Shown here piece after piece: positions 1-9,783 of a stretch of DNA of 64,000 nt (positions are counted from its first letter, which is position 1; every line of letters begins with the position of its first letter). The position numbers and the translations under genes were made by a program. This DNA comes from Ruminococcus flavefaciens AE3010 (GTDB lineage: Bacteria > Bacillota > Clostridia > Oscillospirales > Ruminococcaceae): assembly GCF_000526795.1 (NCBI RefSeq), contig NZ_JAGT01000001.1, positions 310,001-374,000 of the forward strand. Reading direction: 5' to 3'. The notes under the pieces are model-generated. The model was not told the origin of the DNA and searched no databases. It saw only the letters and a program-made list of their open reading frames with translations.

Positions 1-530
1 TGAAAGACCTTGTCCGCAGCAGAAATATCGCCGTAGTGCAGACCCTCCATGAGCTCGATTTAGCACAGCGCTTCTCCGATAAGATACTCTGTATCGCTCA
101 TAACAGAGCCGACAGGACAGGCACTCCCGAGGAGATATTCAGCGGCAGCTATATCAGCGAGCTGTACGGTATAAGCTGCGGTACCTTCGATACTCTGTTC
201 GGGACCGCAGAGGCAAAGCGCAAAGAGGGTGAGCCGCAGGTATTCGTAATTGGCGGCGGTGGCAGCGGCATCCCTGTTTACAGACGTTTGCAGCGTCAGG
301 GAATCCCCTTTGCGGCAGGAGTTATCCATGAAAATGACGTGGAATACAGTGTTGCCAAAAGCCTTGCAGCAGAACTGGTGACCGAAAAAGCCTTTGAGCC
401 CATAAGCGATGAAAGTGTTGAGAAAGCACTGAAGATCCTGAAAAAATGCGGCGAGGTCATATGCTGTATCGAAAATTTTGGCACTATGAATGCAGGCAAC
501 AAAAAACTGCTTGAACATTCCAATGATTGA
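1..530 (+). CDS. ABC transporter ATPase, iron-complex/cobalamin type (3' part)
   Basis: This is the C-terminal part of an ATP-binding subunit of the FecCD/BtuCD importer class; the 5' end lies outside the window and the reading frame is open from base 3. The visible start carries the H-loop region (VVQTLHELDLAQRFSDK), placing the histidine after the Walker B motif. It is followed by the tail typical of this subfamily (FSGSYISELYGISCGTFD). A further 95 residues form a Rossmann-like extension (VFVIGGGGSGIPVYRRL) seen in some Firmicute siderophore/corrinoid ATPases. Walker A and the signature motif are outside the window. Substrate (ferric siderophore, haem or corrinoid) cannot be told from this part. 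A strong terminator follows, so this is the last gene of its operon. Confidence 0.85.
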   Translation, partial: KDLVRSRNIAVVQTLHELDLAQRFSDKILCIAHNRADRTGTPEEIFSGSYISELYGISCGTFDTLFGTAEAKRKEGEPQVFVIGGGGSGIPVYRRLQRQGIPFAAGVIHENDVEYSVAKSLAAELVTEKAFEPISDESVEKALKILKKCGEVICCIENFGTMNAGNKKLLEHSND

Positions 531-533
531 AGA

Positions 534-571
534 AATCCCCTACATCAATTAAGTGATGCAGGGGATTTTTT
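534..571 (+). terminator. Rho-independent terminator
   Basis: Fourteen-base arms with one mismatch (AATCCCCTACATCA / TGATGCAGGGGATT) close a short loop and are followed by a T run, four bases after the stop codon of the ABC ATPase gene. Confidence 0.9.
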
Positions 572-767
572 GATTAATCGGTTAACAAATTGTTGCTTAG
601 ATATTTTTTTGTCAATATCTATAATTTATCCACAAATTTCGCAAAATTGTTGATTGTATTTTGTGGATCGGCATGCTATTATAATAGTATATAGATAACG
701 TAAGCTGGCTGCGGAGAGGATCCGCGGTCACAAATTAAAGGGATATTAAATAAAAAGGAGAATTGGA
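572..767 (+). promoter_or_regulatory. Leader/promoter region of the GH43-CE1 gene
   Basis: This AT-rich stretch holds a good -10 (TATAAT at 680-685) but no well-spaced -35, which suggests an activated promoter. An AACAAATTGTTGCTTA element at 584-599 resembles sequences upstream of two other dockerin-enzyme genes in the window. The ribosome-binding site AAGGAG lies close before the ATG. Confidence 0.4.
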
Positions 768-3700
768 ATGAAAAAGCTATTTTCTGCAGCTGCTATAGCT
801 GCGATGACGGCTGTAACTCTGTGTGCAGCAGCTCCTGCCGTCACAAACGCTGAAAACCCCATTGTGCAGACATCCTTCACTCCCGATCCTGCGCCCGTTG
901 TTTTTGATGACGAGCTGTGGGTATTCACAGGCTGTGACCGTGAGGGAAACAACGACTTCTACTACATGACAGGCTGGCAGGCTTTCTCCACAAAGGACAT
1001 GAAGAACTGGACAGACCACGGCAGGATACTTGAGGATACAGGCTTTAGCTGGTGCAATGCCAATGATGCATGGGCTTCTCAGTGTATCGAGCGCAATGGA
1101 AAGTATTACTTCTATTTTACCACTACCAACAAGGGCGGCGGCGGAAGAGCTATAGGCGTTGGTGTCGCAGACTCTCCCGAGGGTCCATACAGTGACCCTA
1201 ACGGCAAGCCCCTTTGCGGTCCGAACTGGGATTACATCGATCCTACTGTTTTCATTGACGACGACGGTCAGGCATGGCTCATGTTCGGAAATCCGAAATG
1301 CTACTATGTCAAGCTGAAAGAGGACATGGTAACACTTGACGGTCCGATACAGCAGTTTGACATGAACGCACAGCAGTTCGGCTCCAGCAACAAGGGCACG
1401 ACCTACGGCGAGGGACCATGGATATACAAGCACGACAAGCTTTATTATCTGGTTTGGGCTTCATTCGTTGACGGCTTCGGCGGTGAGAGCCAGTGCTATG
1501 CTACAGGCAACTCTGTTACAGGTCCGTGGACCTACCGCGGCGTTATTCAGCAGGGCTCCAACTGCTTCACCACACACGGCGGTATCATTGATTATAAAGA
1601 CCATTCTTATTTCTTCTATCATAAGAGCGGAATCCCGGGAGGCGGATCCTTTAACAGAAGTGCTTCCTGTGAGGAGTTTACATACAACTCCGACGGCACG
1701 ATCCCTGTTATGAAGCTCACCAACTCAGGTCCCGACCAGCTTGAACCGCTGAATCCTTTCGAGAGAGTTGAGGCTGAGACTATATGCTGGAGCGAGGGCA
1801 TCAAGACTGAAAAGGACGCAAATAATTCCGTAAACATCGGAAGCATCAAAAAGGGGGCTTATATCAAGGTGGCAGGCGTTGACTTCGGTGAGGGAGCCGA
1901 TAAATTCACCGCATCTGTTGCTTCTGCCGAGAGCGGCGGCAATATCGAGCTCCACCTTGACAGCAAGACAGGTCCTGTCGTTGGCAATCTTAAAGTCAGC
2001 GGAACTGGAGGCTGGCAGAAATGGGAAGAGGTCTCCTGTGATGTAGCAGGTGCTGACGGTGAGCACGATCTCTACCTTGTATTCAACGGCGGAGACGGAT
2101 ACCTTATGAACGTTGACTGGTGGAAGTTTGACGGAGCAGGTTCAAGCTCATCAGACGTTGACCAGACATATATATTCAAGAACACATTCGAGGGCAAGCT
2201 TGACGGCTGCACTGACAGAGGCGGTGCCACTGTTGCTGTCAGCAAGGACGAGGCATATGAGGGCGACAGCTCTGTATACTGCTCCGATCGTTCAGCTTCA
2301 TGGAAGGGCGTAGGCAAGACCCTTAACTATAAGTTCAAAGCAGGAGAGAGCTACAGCTTCTCGGCTGTTGTTAAGTACAATGAGGGGGCTCCCTCAACAA
2401 CATTCCACCTGACCCTCCAGTACACAGGCTCGGACGGTGAGGCACACTATGATAAGATAGACACACAGGAAGTTTCCAAGGGTCAGTGGACACAGCTTGC
2501 CAATACAAGCTTCAAGATACCCGAGGGTGCAAAGAGTCCTCTTGTATATATCGAAACTGAAGGCGATTCCGATGATGATACTCCTGCAACCAACTTCTAT
2601 GTCGACAATTTCTTTGCAGCAGTAGACGGCACAGTCATAGACGGTCCAAAGGCAGCAGTTACAACTACAACGACAGCTCCTCCTGTGGTAACGACGACTA
2701 CTACAGCTCCTGTGCAGGACTTAAAGGAGCTCCTCAATTCCAAGGTAACAAAGTGGGGCGACGCCAACGGCGACAACGGCGTGGATATGGCTGACGTTGT
2801 TATCATAATGCAGTCACTTGCCAACCCTGACAAGTATAAGCTTACAGAGCCGGGTATCTTCAATGCGGACGTAAGCGAAGCAGGCGGCGGAATCACTTCA
2901 AACGATGCTCTCGTTATACAGAAGTTCCTTCTTGGTATAACAACCAAGCTCCCCGAGAGCTATTCCGACAATATCAAGACAGTTTCAACAGCTGCGCCAA
3001 CGACAGTTCCAACTACAACGACTACCACTACAACTACAGCAGCAACTACAACAACTGTGACTACCACTACTGCAGCTGCTGCACATCTTTCAATGAAGGA
3101 TTTCACAGCTAAGGTGCAGTCCGCTATAGCTGAAAAGGAGCCCGATTCTTCGCATCAGCAGAAGAACGGCGTTACATACGGCGAGATAAAGAGCGGAAGC
3201 TACTATTCAAATGTCTGCAAGAGAAATAAGAAGTACAATGTTCTCCTGCCTCCAAACTACGACCCGAACAAGAAGTACCCTGTAATGTACATTCTCCACG
3301 GTTACTACGAGAACCCTGACAGAATGCTGATCAAGGGCAACGATACAATGTATACACGTCAGATAATCGGCAATGCTATTGCTGAGGGCGCAGCTAAGGA
3401 AATGATCTGCGTATTCCCTGATGTATATTCAAGTGCTACTCAGGATTCAGTTACAGGCATGGATAACGCTAACAACGATGCTTATGACAACTTCATAAAC
3501 CAGCTTATAAAGGATCTCATGCCTGAGATTGAGAAGAACTACAGTGTTCTTACAGGCAAGGAAAATACGGCTATTACAGGCTTCTCAATGGGCGGACGCG
3601 AGTCTCTCCTCATTGGTATGCAGAGATCCGACCTCTTCGGTTATGTAGGCGCTATCTGCCCCGCTCCCGGAGTTACAGGCTCGTTCAAGTGGGACAGCGG

Positions 3701-3896
3701 CAAGGAGCCATACTTCCTTATGATAACAGGCGGAAGCAACGACACGGTTGTTTACGACAATCCAAAGACTTATCATGAGAACTTCGAGAAAAACGGCGTT
3801 CCTCATATCTGGCACTATGTAAACGGAGGCTATCACGGTGACAACTCGATCCACGCTCACCTCTACAATTTCTGCCGCATAGCATTCCAGAACTAA
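768..3896 (+). CDS. Cellulosomal GH43-CBM6-CBM22-dockerin-CE1 arabinoxylan enzyme
   Basis: Secreted five-module enzyme of 1042 residues. A signal peptide (1-28) precedes a GH43 five-bladed propeller (about 29-330). Its likely catalytic set is the Asp in SFTPDPAPV, the Asp in DYIDPTVFID and the Glu in YGEGPWIY. A CBM6 follows (332-453, VEAET start), then a CBM22/CBM4_9-like module (467-623), a TTTTTAPP linker, a dockerin (659-733; GDANGDNGVDMAD and NADVSEAGGGITSND loops), a second Thr linker and a C-terminal CE1 esterase (about 773-1042) with nucleophile Ser940 in GFSMGG and a late YHGD histidine. GH43 enzymes remove arabinose or xylose from xylan; CE1 enzymes remove feruloyl or acetyl groups, so the two would act together on arabinoxylan. 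Exact specificities are not readable from sequence. Monocistronic, with a terminator behind it. Confidence 0.93.
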   Translation: MKKLFSAAAIAAMTAVTLCAAAPAVTNAENPIVQTSFTPDPAPVVFDDELWVFTGCDREGNNDFYYMTGWQAFSTKDMKNWTDHGRILEDTGFSWCNANDAWASQCIERNGKYYFYFTTTNKGGGGRAIGVGVADSPEGPYSDPNGKPLCGPNWDYIDPTVFIDDDGQAWLMFGNPKCYYVKLKEDMVTLDGPIQQFDMNAQQFGSSNKGTTYGEGPWIYKHDKLYYLVWASFVDGFGGESQCYATGNSVTGPWTYRGVIQQGSNCFTTHGGIIDYKDHSYFFYHKSGIPGGGSFNRSASCEEFTYNSDGTIPVMKLTNSGPDQLEPLNPFERVEAETICWSEGIKTEKDANNSVNIGSIKKGAYIKVAGVDFGEGADKFTASVASAESGGNIELHLDSKTGPVVGNLKVSGTGGWQKWEEVSCDVAGADGEHDLYLVFNGGDGYLMNVDWWKFDGAGSSSSDVDQTYIFKNTFEGKLDGCTDRGGATVAVSKDEAYEGDSSVYCSDRSASWKGVGKTLNYKFKAGESYSFSAVVKYNEGAPSTTFHLTLQYTGSDGEAHYDKIDTQEVSKGQWTQLANTSFKIPEGAKSPLVYIETEGDSDDDTPATNFYVDNFFAAVDGTVIDGPKAAVTTTTTAPPVVTTTTTAPVQDLKELLNSKVTKWGDANGDNGVDMADVVIIMQSLANPDKYKLTEPGIFNADVSEAGGGITSNDALVIQKFLLGITTKLPESYSDNIKTVSTAAPTTVPTTTTTTTTTAATTTTVTTTTAAAAHLSMKDFTAKVQSAIAEKEPDSSHQQKNGVTYGEIKSGSYYSNVCKRNKKYNVLLPPNYDPNKKYPVMYILHGYYENPDRMLIKGNDTMYTRQIIGNAIAEGAAKEMICVFPDVYSSATQDSVTGMDNANNDAYDNFINQLIKDLMPEIEKNYSVLTGKENTAITGFSMGGRESLLIGMQRSDLFGYVGAICPAPGVTGSFKWDSGKEPYFLMITGGSNDTVVYDNPKTYHENFEKNGVPHIWHYVNGGYHGDNSIHAHLYNFCRIAFQN

Positions 3897-3919
3897 CGAA
3901 TAATACTTATATTTATATA

Positions 3920-3954
3920 CGGCTGCAAGGCTTAGCTTTGCAGCCGTTTTTTTT
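3920..3954 (+). terminator. Rho-independent terminator
   Basis: CGGCTGCAA/TTGCAGCCG arms followed by eight T, just behind the GH43-CE1 gene. Confidence 0.92.
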
Positions 3955-3999
3955 CTGCGAAAACGAAGTATGTACAAAATATATACTCTCCTTAAGAAT

Positions 4000-4066
4000 A
4001 TTTAATGTTATTATAAAGAAATCTTTAGCTTTTATAAAGTCAGAATACAGAATTGGGATTTATAAT
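4000..4066 (+). promoter_or_regulatory. Putative promoter and repeats before the export operon
   Basis: Two TTATAAAG octamers at 4011-4018 and 4032-4039 lie 21 bp apart, about two helical turns, and a TATAAT at 4061-4066 serves as a candidate -10 without a good -35. Binding of the downstream response regulator is possible but only an inference. Confidence 0.35.
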
Positions 4067-4098
4067 AATAACATCAAATACCAATGGAGGGATATGAA

Positions 4099-5754
4099 AT
4101 GAAAAGTAATAAAAGAAAAACAGCGTTGATATGTCTTTGTGGAATAGCGGCAGTATCCGTAGGAGGAATGGCAGTATACAGTGCCTTTGGCTCTGCTCCA
4201 GAGACAGCAGCGGCTACCAATACAGCTTCTGTTGAAAGAATGGATATCAGGCAGTATGTCACAGTATCAGGCACTGTAAAGAGCAGTGAGACATCCGAGC
4301 TCAGCAGCGGTGCTGTAAATACAAAGGTGAAAAAGGTCAGTGTCAGAACAGGGGACAGAGTTAAAAAAGGCGATGTCATCGCGATCCTTGACGATTCCGA
4401 ACTGCAAAGCAGGCTTGCAGCTGCTGAAAAGCAGCTTGAAAACATCAAAGCCAAAAACGACATCGAGCTCAGCTCTGCAAAGCGAATATACGACAATGCA
4501 GTTGCAGAGAGGGCGGAAAAGTCCGAAAGAGGCAGCAAGATACTTTCATCGGCAAAGGAGAGCTACGACAAGGCTCTGAGCGAAAAGAATGAAGCAGCCA
4601 AGGCTTACAGCGACGCAGTAAGCAGCAGGACAGCTAAGTCGGACGAGCTTAAAGCGGCTCTCGATGAGGCAGAGGCTGCCGCAGAAAGAGCAGCTGAACT
4701 GAAAACGGAACTGGATAATGCAAAGTCAGAGTACAAGAGGCTTAAAGCCGAGTATGATCTTCTTGAAGCTGACAGCACCACCTCGGCTGATGAGCTGAAA
4801 GCTGCAAAGGACAGATGTGACGAAGCTGCGGAGCTGTCGGCAGAAGCGGAAGCAGCTCTTACAGAAGCCAAGGAGCAGGCAAAAGCGTTGTCTGACATTG
4901 CTGAAAAGTATGCAAGCGAGTTGTCGTCGGCTGTACTGGACGAAAAGGAATCAAAAGCTGAGCTTTCCACTGCGGGCAGGTATCTGGAGCAGGCAAAGTC
5001 AGACGTGAATACTGCTTCCTACTCAAAAACAGACACTGACGAAGCAAATGCAGGTGATGTGGCAAATAAGGCTGATTCCCTTAAAGCAGCAGGTATATCT
5101 GCTGAGGATATGTTAAGTGAGCCAATGCAGCAGATAGAGCAGATAAAGCGCAGTATTGCAGACTGTACCGTAAGAGCAGACCGCGAAGGTGTTGTCACTG
5201 CCGTTAATGTCAAGGAGGGTGAGCTTTATACGGGAGGTACCATTGTTGTGATCCAGGACGACAGCAGTTTTATGGTATCAGCTTTTGCAGATCAGTACGA
5301 TATAAGCAAGCTTGAAAAAGATCAGCATGTAGAGATAACCATAAACGCAGTTAGCTCCGAGGTTCTTGACGGAACTCTCAGCTTTGTTGCTCCTACACCT
5401 GATGCTCCAACGTATTCGGCGGAGGGTTCAGCTGCGGGCGGTACGGAATATTCTCTTGAAGCCGATCTCAGCAAACAGCCTGAGGGCATGCGCATAGGCA
5501 TGACAGCCAAGCTCGGTATAATCACAGGGGAAAAGAAAGGCGTTCTTGCAGTTCCCGATAACTGTATTTCCACAGATGTTGACGGCAGCAGCTATATCAC
5601 TGTTGAAGATGATGCCCATGCGCAGCGAAAGATAGCTGTTGAACGGGGAATATGCAATGATTACTATACGGAGATAATCAGCTCTGAGGTATCCGAAAAT
5701 ATGAAGGTCATAGCACCAAAAGAAGACAACAGCGATACAAGCGTATTCTATTGA
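4099..5754 (+). CDS. HlyD/MacA-like membrane fusion protein
   Basis: Periplasmic-adaptor-type protein of a MacAB-like ABC exporter, here in a Gram-positive cell wall setting. After an N-terminal membrane anchor (about 8-30) comes a first half lipoyl domain (VSGTVKSSETSELSSG ... GDRVKKGDVIAILDD). A very long Ala/Glu/Lys-rich coiled coil (about 105-335) follows, then the second half lipoyl domain (VRADREGVVTAVNVKEGE) and a beta-barrel region. The start is set at the second ATG because GGAGGG sits 7-8 bases before it; an upstream in-frame ATG has no such site. The coiled coil is longer than in typical MacA. The genes that follow encode the matching ATPase and permease, so the three form one exporter. 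Substrate unknown; antimicrobial peptides are the usual guess for this class. Confidence 0.88.
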   Translation: MKSNKRKTALICLCGIAAVSVGGMAVYSAFGSAPETAAATNTASVERMDIRQYVTVSGTVKSSETSELSSGAVNTKVKKVSVRTGDRVKKGDVIAILDDSELQSRLAAAEKQLENIKAKNDIELSSAKRIYDNAVAERAEKSERGSKILSSAKESYDKALSEKNEAAKAYSDAVSSRTAKSDELKAALDEAEAAAERAAELKTELDNAKSEYKRLKAEYDLLEADSTTSADELKAAKDRCDEAAELSAEAEAALTEAKEQAKALSDIAEKYASELSSAVLDEKESKAELSTAGRYLEQAKSDVNTASYSKTDTDEANAGDVANKADSLKAAGISAEDMLSEPMQQIEQIKRSIADCTVRADREGVVTAVNVKEGELYTGGTIVVIQDDSSFMVSAFADQYDISKLEKDQHVEITINAVSSEVLDGTLSFVAPTPDAPTYSAEGSAAGGTEYSLEADLSKQPEGMRIGMTAKLGIITGEKKGVLAVPDNCISTDVDGSSYITVEDDAHAQRKIAVERGICNDYYTEIISSEVSENMKVIAPKEDNSDTSVFY

Positions 5755-5771
5755 TAATGGGGAGGTACGCT

Positions 5772-6506
5772 ATGAACAGTAATACGGTCATTGACCTGAG
5801 AAACATATACAAGCGTTTTTATGTGGGAAGTCCAAACGAGCTGGAGATACTTCACGGCATAGACCTGACAGTGAAAAAAGGGGAATTTGTCTCTATTGTA
5901 GGAGCTTCGGGCTCGGGTAAATCTACCCTTATGAATATTATCGGAGCTCTTGACAGGCCCACATCGGGGGATTATTCTCTTAACGGTATAGATATATGCT
6001 CTGCAAAGGACGGAGAGCTGTCACACATACGCAACAGGCAGATAGGTTTTGTTTTCCAGACATACAATCTTATCCCCCGGAACTCTGCACTGAAAAATGT
6101 TGAGCTGCCCATGATGTATGCAGGTATAAGCGGAAATAAACGCAGAAAGCGGTCCGAGGAGCTCCTTGACATGGTGGGCATGGGGGACAGAATGAAGCAT
6201 ACTCCCGACGAGCTGTCAGGCGGTCAGAAGCAGCGCGTTGCCATAGCAAGAGCCCTTGCAAACGAGCCCTCTATTATACTTGCGGACGAACCCACAGGAG
6301 CACTTGACTCGTCTACGGGACGTATGATAATGGACCTGTTCCATAAGCTACATCGTGAAAAGGGTATAACTATAGTCCTGATAACACATTCAAATGAGCT
6401 TGCAGAGGAAACAGAACGGATACTCACTCTTATGGACGGCAGGATAATATCTGAAAGGAGGGGCTCCGCTTATGCTGAAGGACAATATACTCCTTGCGCT
6501 CAGTGA
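5772..6506 (+). CDS. MacB-type ABC exporter ATPase
   Basis: Soluble ATPase of the MacB/LolD subfamily, 244 residues, a normal length. Walker A is GASGSGKST, Q-loop VFQTYN, signature LSGGQKQR, Walker B IILADEPTGALD and the H-loop histidine lies in LITHS. Start chosen at the ATG behind GGGGAGG; the frame extends seven codons further upstream, overlapping the adaptor gene, without a ribosome-binding site. It lies 17 bases after the adaptor gene and overlaps the permease gene by 35 bases, so all three should be made together. It would drive the mechanotransmission-type exporter formed with its neighbours. Confidence 0.94.
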   Translation: MNSNTVIDLRNIYKRFYVGSPNELEILHGIDLTVKKGEFVSIVGASGSGKSTLMNIIGALDRPTSGDYSLNGIDICSAKDGELSHIRNRQIGFVFQTYNLIPRNSALKNVELPMMYAGISGNKRRKRSEELLDMVGMGDRMKHTPDELSGGQKQRVAIARALANEPSIILADEPTGALDSSTGRMIMDLFHKLHREKGITIVLITHSNELAEETERILTLMDGRIISERRGSAYAEGQYTPCAQ

Positions 6507-7734
6507 GCTCAGATCAAACAAAATGCGTTCTCTGCTGACAATGCTTGGTATAGTTATAGGCATTGCCGCAGTCATAGCCATAATGATACTGGGTGATGGC
6601 ATGAAGCGCTACACCGTGGATATGATGAGCAGTCCCGACTCCAGAAAGGTCTACTGCTTTGTGATACAGAAAGGGCAGAAAGACATATATGACGAATCAA
6701 GCTATGATTCCAGCGTGAGAGAAATAAAAAAGTCTGATGAATTCTCCGTAAAGACCTTCAGCAAGCTGGAGGAGGAATTCTCTGACAGACTTGAGGGAAT
6801 ATCCCTCAATTACGATCTGGGAGCCATGAAAGTCGGCACCGAAAAGCTTAATGTATGCGGCGTAAATCCGTGCGCACTTTCTCTCAAAGGCAATATCAGC
6901 GTAATTGCAGGCAGAGGCATATCCTCCGAGGAATACAGCAATGGGAAAGCTGTAGTTCTTATACCCGAGAAGAAAGCAGAGGCTATATACGGCAGCATTG
7001 AGAATGCACTGGGAAAGACAGTGGAATGCAGAAAGAACAACGATCTCAGCTGCTATACTGTTATCGGTGTATATCATAAGGAAAAGGAATCCATGATGCA
7101 GGGAATGTTATTCGGTGCAACGGGCGAGCCTGCTCTGATACCGTACAATCAGGCTGCGGTAACACCGCTTGATGAAACAGGCTTTGAGCAGTTTGAAGCT
7201 ATCGCAAAGCGGGATACCGACCTTAATAAGCTGGCAGATGATATCAGGGCAAGCCTTAACAGCAGCTTCTACAAGGACAATGACGCATATAAGGCTGATG
7301 TGCTGGTACTGGAGGACACATTTAATACCATAGGCAGTGTTATAGGCATAATGAAGCTGGTGCTCATGGCTATTGCAGCTATATCTCTCATAGTAGGCGG
7401 CATAGGCGTTATGAACATCATGGTGGTTTCCATAACCGAAAGAACACGGGAGATAGGTACAAGAAAAGCACTTGGCGCTACTAATGGCAATATCCGTGTA
7501 CAGTTCCTTATCGAAGCGATAATAATCTGTATGATAGGCAGTGCTGTGGGAGTAGGCTTCGGTCTGCTTCTTGGCAAGCTGATGAGCGTACTCATGGGGA
7601 TAAACGGTACTGCTTCACCTGCAACTATCGCCGCAAGCGTAAGCTTCTCAATGGTATTCGGAGTATTCTTCGGATTCTACCCTGCAAGCAAGGCGGCGAA
7701 AATGAATCCCATAGACGCACTGAGATATGAATGA
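6472..7734 (+). CDS. MacB/FtsX-family ABC exporter permease
   Basis: Membrane subunit of 420 residues with the classic MacB layout: one N-terminal transmembrane helix (MRSLLTMLGIVIGIAAVIAIMIL), a large extracytoplasmic domain (about 45-275) and three C-terminal helices. The conserved FtsX-like stretch GGIGVMNIMVVSITERTREIGTRKALGA is clear from about residue 305. The closing PIDALRYE tail is also typical. A GGAGGGG site precedes the ATG inside the ATPase gene. Together with the adaptor and ATPase it should export or sense an envelope-active compound; the two-component system behind it may control it. Confidence 0.93.
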   Translation: MLKDNILLALSELRSNKMRSLLTMLGIVIGIAAVIAIMILGDGMKRYTVDMMSSPDSRKVYCFVIQKGQKDIYDESSYDSSVREIKKSDEFSVKTFSKLEEEFSDRLEGISLNYDLGAMKVGTEKLNVCGVNPCALSLKGNISVIAGRGISSEEYSNGKAVVLIPEKKAEAIYGSIENALGKTVECRKNNDLSCYTVIGVYHKEKESMMQGMLFGATGEPALIPYNQAAVTPLDETGFEQFEAIAKRDTDLNKLADDIRASLNSSFYKDNDAYKADVLVLEDTFNTIGSVIGIMKLVLMAIAAISLIVGGIGVMNIMVVSITERTREIGTRKALGATNGNIRVQFLIEAIIICMIGSAVGVGFGLLLGKLMSVLMGINGTASPATIAASVSFSMVFGVFFGFYPASKAAKMNPIDALRYE

Positions 7735-7739
7735 TTGCG

Positions 7740-7768
7740 TTGCAAAATCTTTATTAACATGATATAAT
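7740..7768 (+). promoter_or_regulatory. Promoter of the response regulator/kinase operon
   Basis: TTGCAA and TATAAT separated by 17 bases, right behind the permease stop codon. A GATCACT/AGTGACC inverted repeat follows in the leader at about 7775-7793. Confidence 0.7.
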
Positions 7769-7831
7769 TATAGAGATCACTTTTACAGTGACCTCATTCT
7801 GACATACTGAAATGGAAGCGAGGCAGACTAA

Positions 7832-8539
7832 ATGGCTTATAAAATACTGATCGCTGAGGACGACTCCGATATACAGGAGGTACTCAGGCTTTATCTGGTG
7901 AACTCGGGCTTTGAGGTCATAAGTGCATATGACGGAGCCGAGGCATACAGGATGCTTATTTCAGGATCACCCGATCTGGCGCTTGTAGATATAATGATGC
8001 CCGAGATGAACGGTTACGAGCTTACCAAGAAAATACGCGAAACAAGCAATATACCCATTATCATCATATCTGCCATGAATGCGGACAGCGATAAGATACT
8101 GGGACTTGACATCGGAGCCGACGATTATATAACCAAGCCATTCAATCCTCTGGAGGTAATCGCACGAATACAGTCCAATCTGCGCAGGATATACAAGCTT
8201 GATGCCGAGCCTTCCCCAAACAGCAGCGGTGATATGCTCTGTGTAGGCGACCTGAAGCTGGATCAGAAGAAATTTCTCCTTTATAAAAACGAAACTGAAA
8301 TATTCCTTACTCCTACCGAGTTCAAGATACTGTCTCTTTTTATGGAAAAGCCGGGAATGGTATTTACCAAGTCACAGATATACGAGCGTATCAACGGTGA
8401 TTTCTATGAGACTGACGACAACACAATGATGGTGCATATCTCCAAGCTCCGCGAAAAGCTTGGAGACAACAGCAAATCTCCTATCTACATAAAAACCGTG
8501 AGAGGACTGGGATATAAAATTGAAGATCCGAAAAAATAA
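7832..8539 (+). CDS. OmpR-family response regulator
   Basis: DNA-binding regulator of 235 residues. The receiver domain (1-120) has the acidic pair EDD near the N-terminus, the phosphoacceptor Asp in LVDIMMPEMNGYEL and the conserved Lys in ITKPFNP. The winged-helix effector domain (about 135-232) ends with the usual VRGLGYKIE motif. Its stop overlaps the kinase gene start by 20 bases. Position directly after the MacAB-like genes suggests it controls that exporter, though it has its own promoter. Target sites are not proven. Confidence 0.94.
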   Translation: MAYKILIAEDDSDIQEVLRLYLVNSGFEVISAYDGAEAYRMLISGSPDLALVDIMMPEMNGYELTKKIRETSNIPIIIISAMNADSDKILGLDIGADDYITKPFNPLEVIARIQSNLRRIYKLDAEPSPNSSGDMLCVGDLKLDQKKFLLYKNETEIFLTPTEFKILSLFMEKPGMVFTKSQIYERINGDFYETDDNTMMVHISKLREKLGDNSKSPIYIKTVRGLGYKIEDPKK

Positions 8540-9743
8540 AAAGCCCAAGAGCAGCCTTAAAGTTTTCATACTGGGAAATCTGGGATTGATGCTTGCAGTC
8601 ATACTGTTTTTCATTGATATGCTGAATATTTCCTTTGAAGTTAGTGCTGGCAGAAAGCTGAAAGAAATATACCTGAAATATAATCCCGAAAGCTCTGTTT
8701 CCGAGGCGGCTGACTATGCTGAAACATATCTTGATGGACTGAACGAATACGATCCCGACCATAAAGAAATGGAAAAGGAGATAAATTACTATCTGGCGGA
8801 GTTTAGTAAGTGGGCGACTGTATCCCTTTATATCGTAGTCATAGTGATAATATTCATATTCGGAGTAAAGATAATAAGGCGTATATCCAAAGAGCTGAAA
8901 AAGCTGGATACGGCACTTGAGAATTTCTCACGAAGTGCTGCTGCAAACAACGAGATATCGGAGATAAATTCCGATATCAAGGAGTTCAACAATATCTGTA
9001 CAAGCTACAACAGACTTGTTGCAAAGCTGAAAGAGAGCGAAAACGAGCGTATGCAGCTTGAATCTGAACAGCGCCGCATGATAGCGGACATATCCCATGA
9101 TATAAGGACTCCCATAACCGCTGTGCAGGGCTATGCAAAAGCAATAAGCGACAATATGGTCGATGAGGAGACAAAGGAGAAATATCTCAGCAGTATATGC
9201 CAAAAAACAGAAACGGTTGCGGAGCTGGTAAATACTCTCCATGAATACAGCAAGCTGGAGCACCCCGACTTTGACTTCTCTATGGAGGAGGGAGACATCT
9301 GCGAGTACTTCAGGAGCTATCTTGCCATGAAGTATCAGGAGCTGGAACTGGCAAGCATTGAGCTTGAAGCCGATATCCCCGAAACGAAGATGATATTCAG
9401 CTTCGATCATAAGCAGCTCAGCCGTGTTTTCGATAACCTTATCACCAATTCCGTAAGACATAACGAAGCTGGAACTGTTATATTCACTGAGATAAAGGAT
9501 ACTGATACAGATATTGTCATAAGGATAGGCGACAACGGAAAGGGTATCCCCAAAGAGCTCAGGGAGTCTATATTCAAGCCTTTCGTTGTGGGAAACAAGT
9601 CCCGTACAGGTGCTAAAAGCTCAGGACTTGGACTGGCTATCAGCCGCAAGATAGTTGAAGCTCATAAGGGTACTATAGAGCTCATAGACGATGAAAGCGG
9701 CAAAATGAATACCATGTATGAGATAGTGCTTCACAGGGTATGA
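8520..9743 (+). CDS. Sensor histidine kinase
   Basis: Membrane sensor kinase of 407 residues, partner of the overlapping response regulator. Two transmembrane helices (about 13-32 and 97-119) flank a short extracytoplasmic loop of roughly 65 residues. A HAMP-like/coiled region leads to the HisKA domain with ISHDIRTPITAVQGY, and the ATPase domain has N box DNLITNSVRHN, G1 GDNGKGIP and G2 SGLGLAIS. The reading frame overlaps the regulator and appears to begin at a TTG codon with a modest AGAGGA site upstream; the next good methionine would remove part of the first helix. Because the sensor loop is small it may sense through the membrane or through the neighbouring exporter. Confidence 0.9.
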   Translation: MKIRKNKKPKSSLKVFILGNLGLMLAVILFFIDMLNISFEVSAGRKLKEIYLKYNPESSVSEAADYAETYLDGLNEYDPDHKEMEKEINYYLAEFSKWATVSLYIVVIVIIFIFGVKIIRRISKELKKLDTALENFSRSAAANNEISEINSDIKEFNNICTSYNRLVAKLKESENERMQLESEQRRMIADISHDIRTPITAVQGYAKAISDNMVDEETKEKYLSSICQKTETVAELVNTLHEYSKLEHPDFDFSMEEGDICEYFRSYLAMKYQELELASIELEADIPETKMIFSFDHKQLSRVFDNLITNSVRHNEAGTVIFTEIKDTDTDIVIRIGDNGKGIPKELRESIFKPFVVGNKSRTGAKSSGLGLAISRKIVEAHKGTIELIDDESGKMNTMYEIVLHRV

Positions 9744-9783
9744 GCTGTCAGACAGCATACTATATCCGATTGATAAAAACAAT

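Noticed and set aside
1..530. Linking the ABC ATPase at the window start to the corrinoid operon
   Set aside because: The family also serves siderophores and haem, the genes lie 52 kb apart, and no cobalamin aptamer is seen near it.
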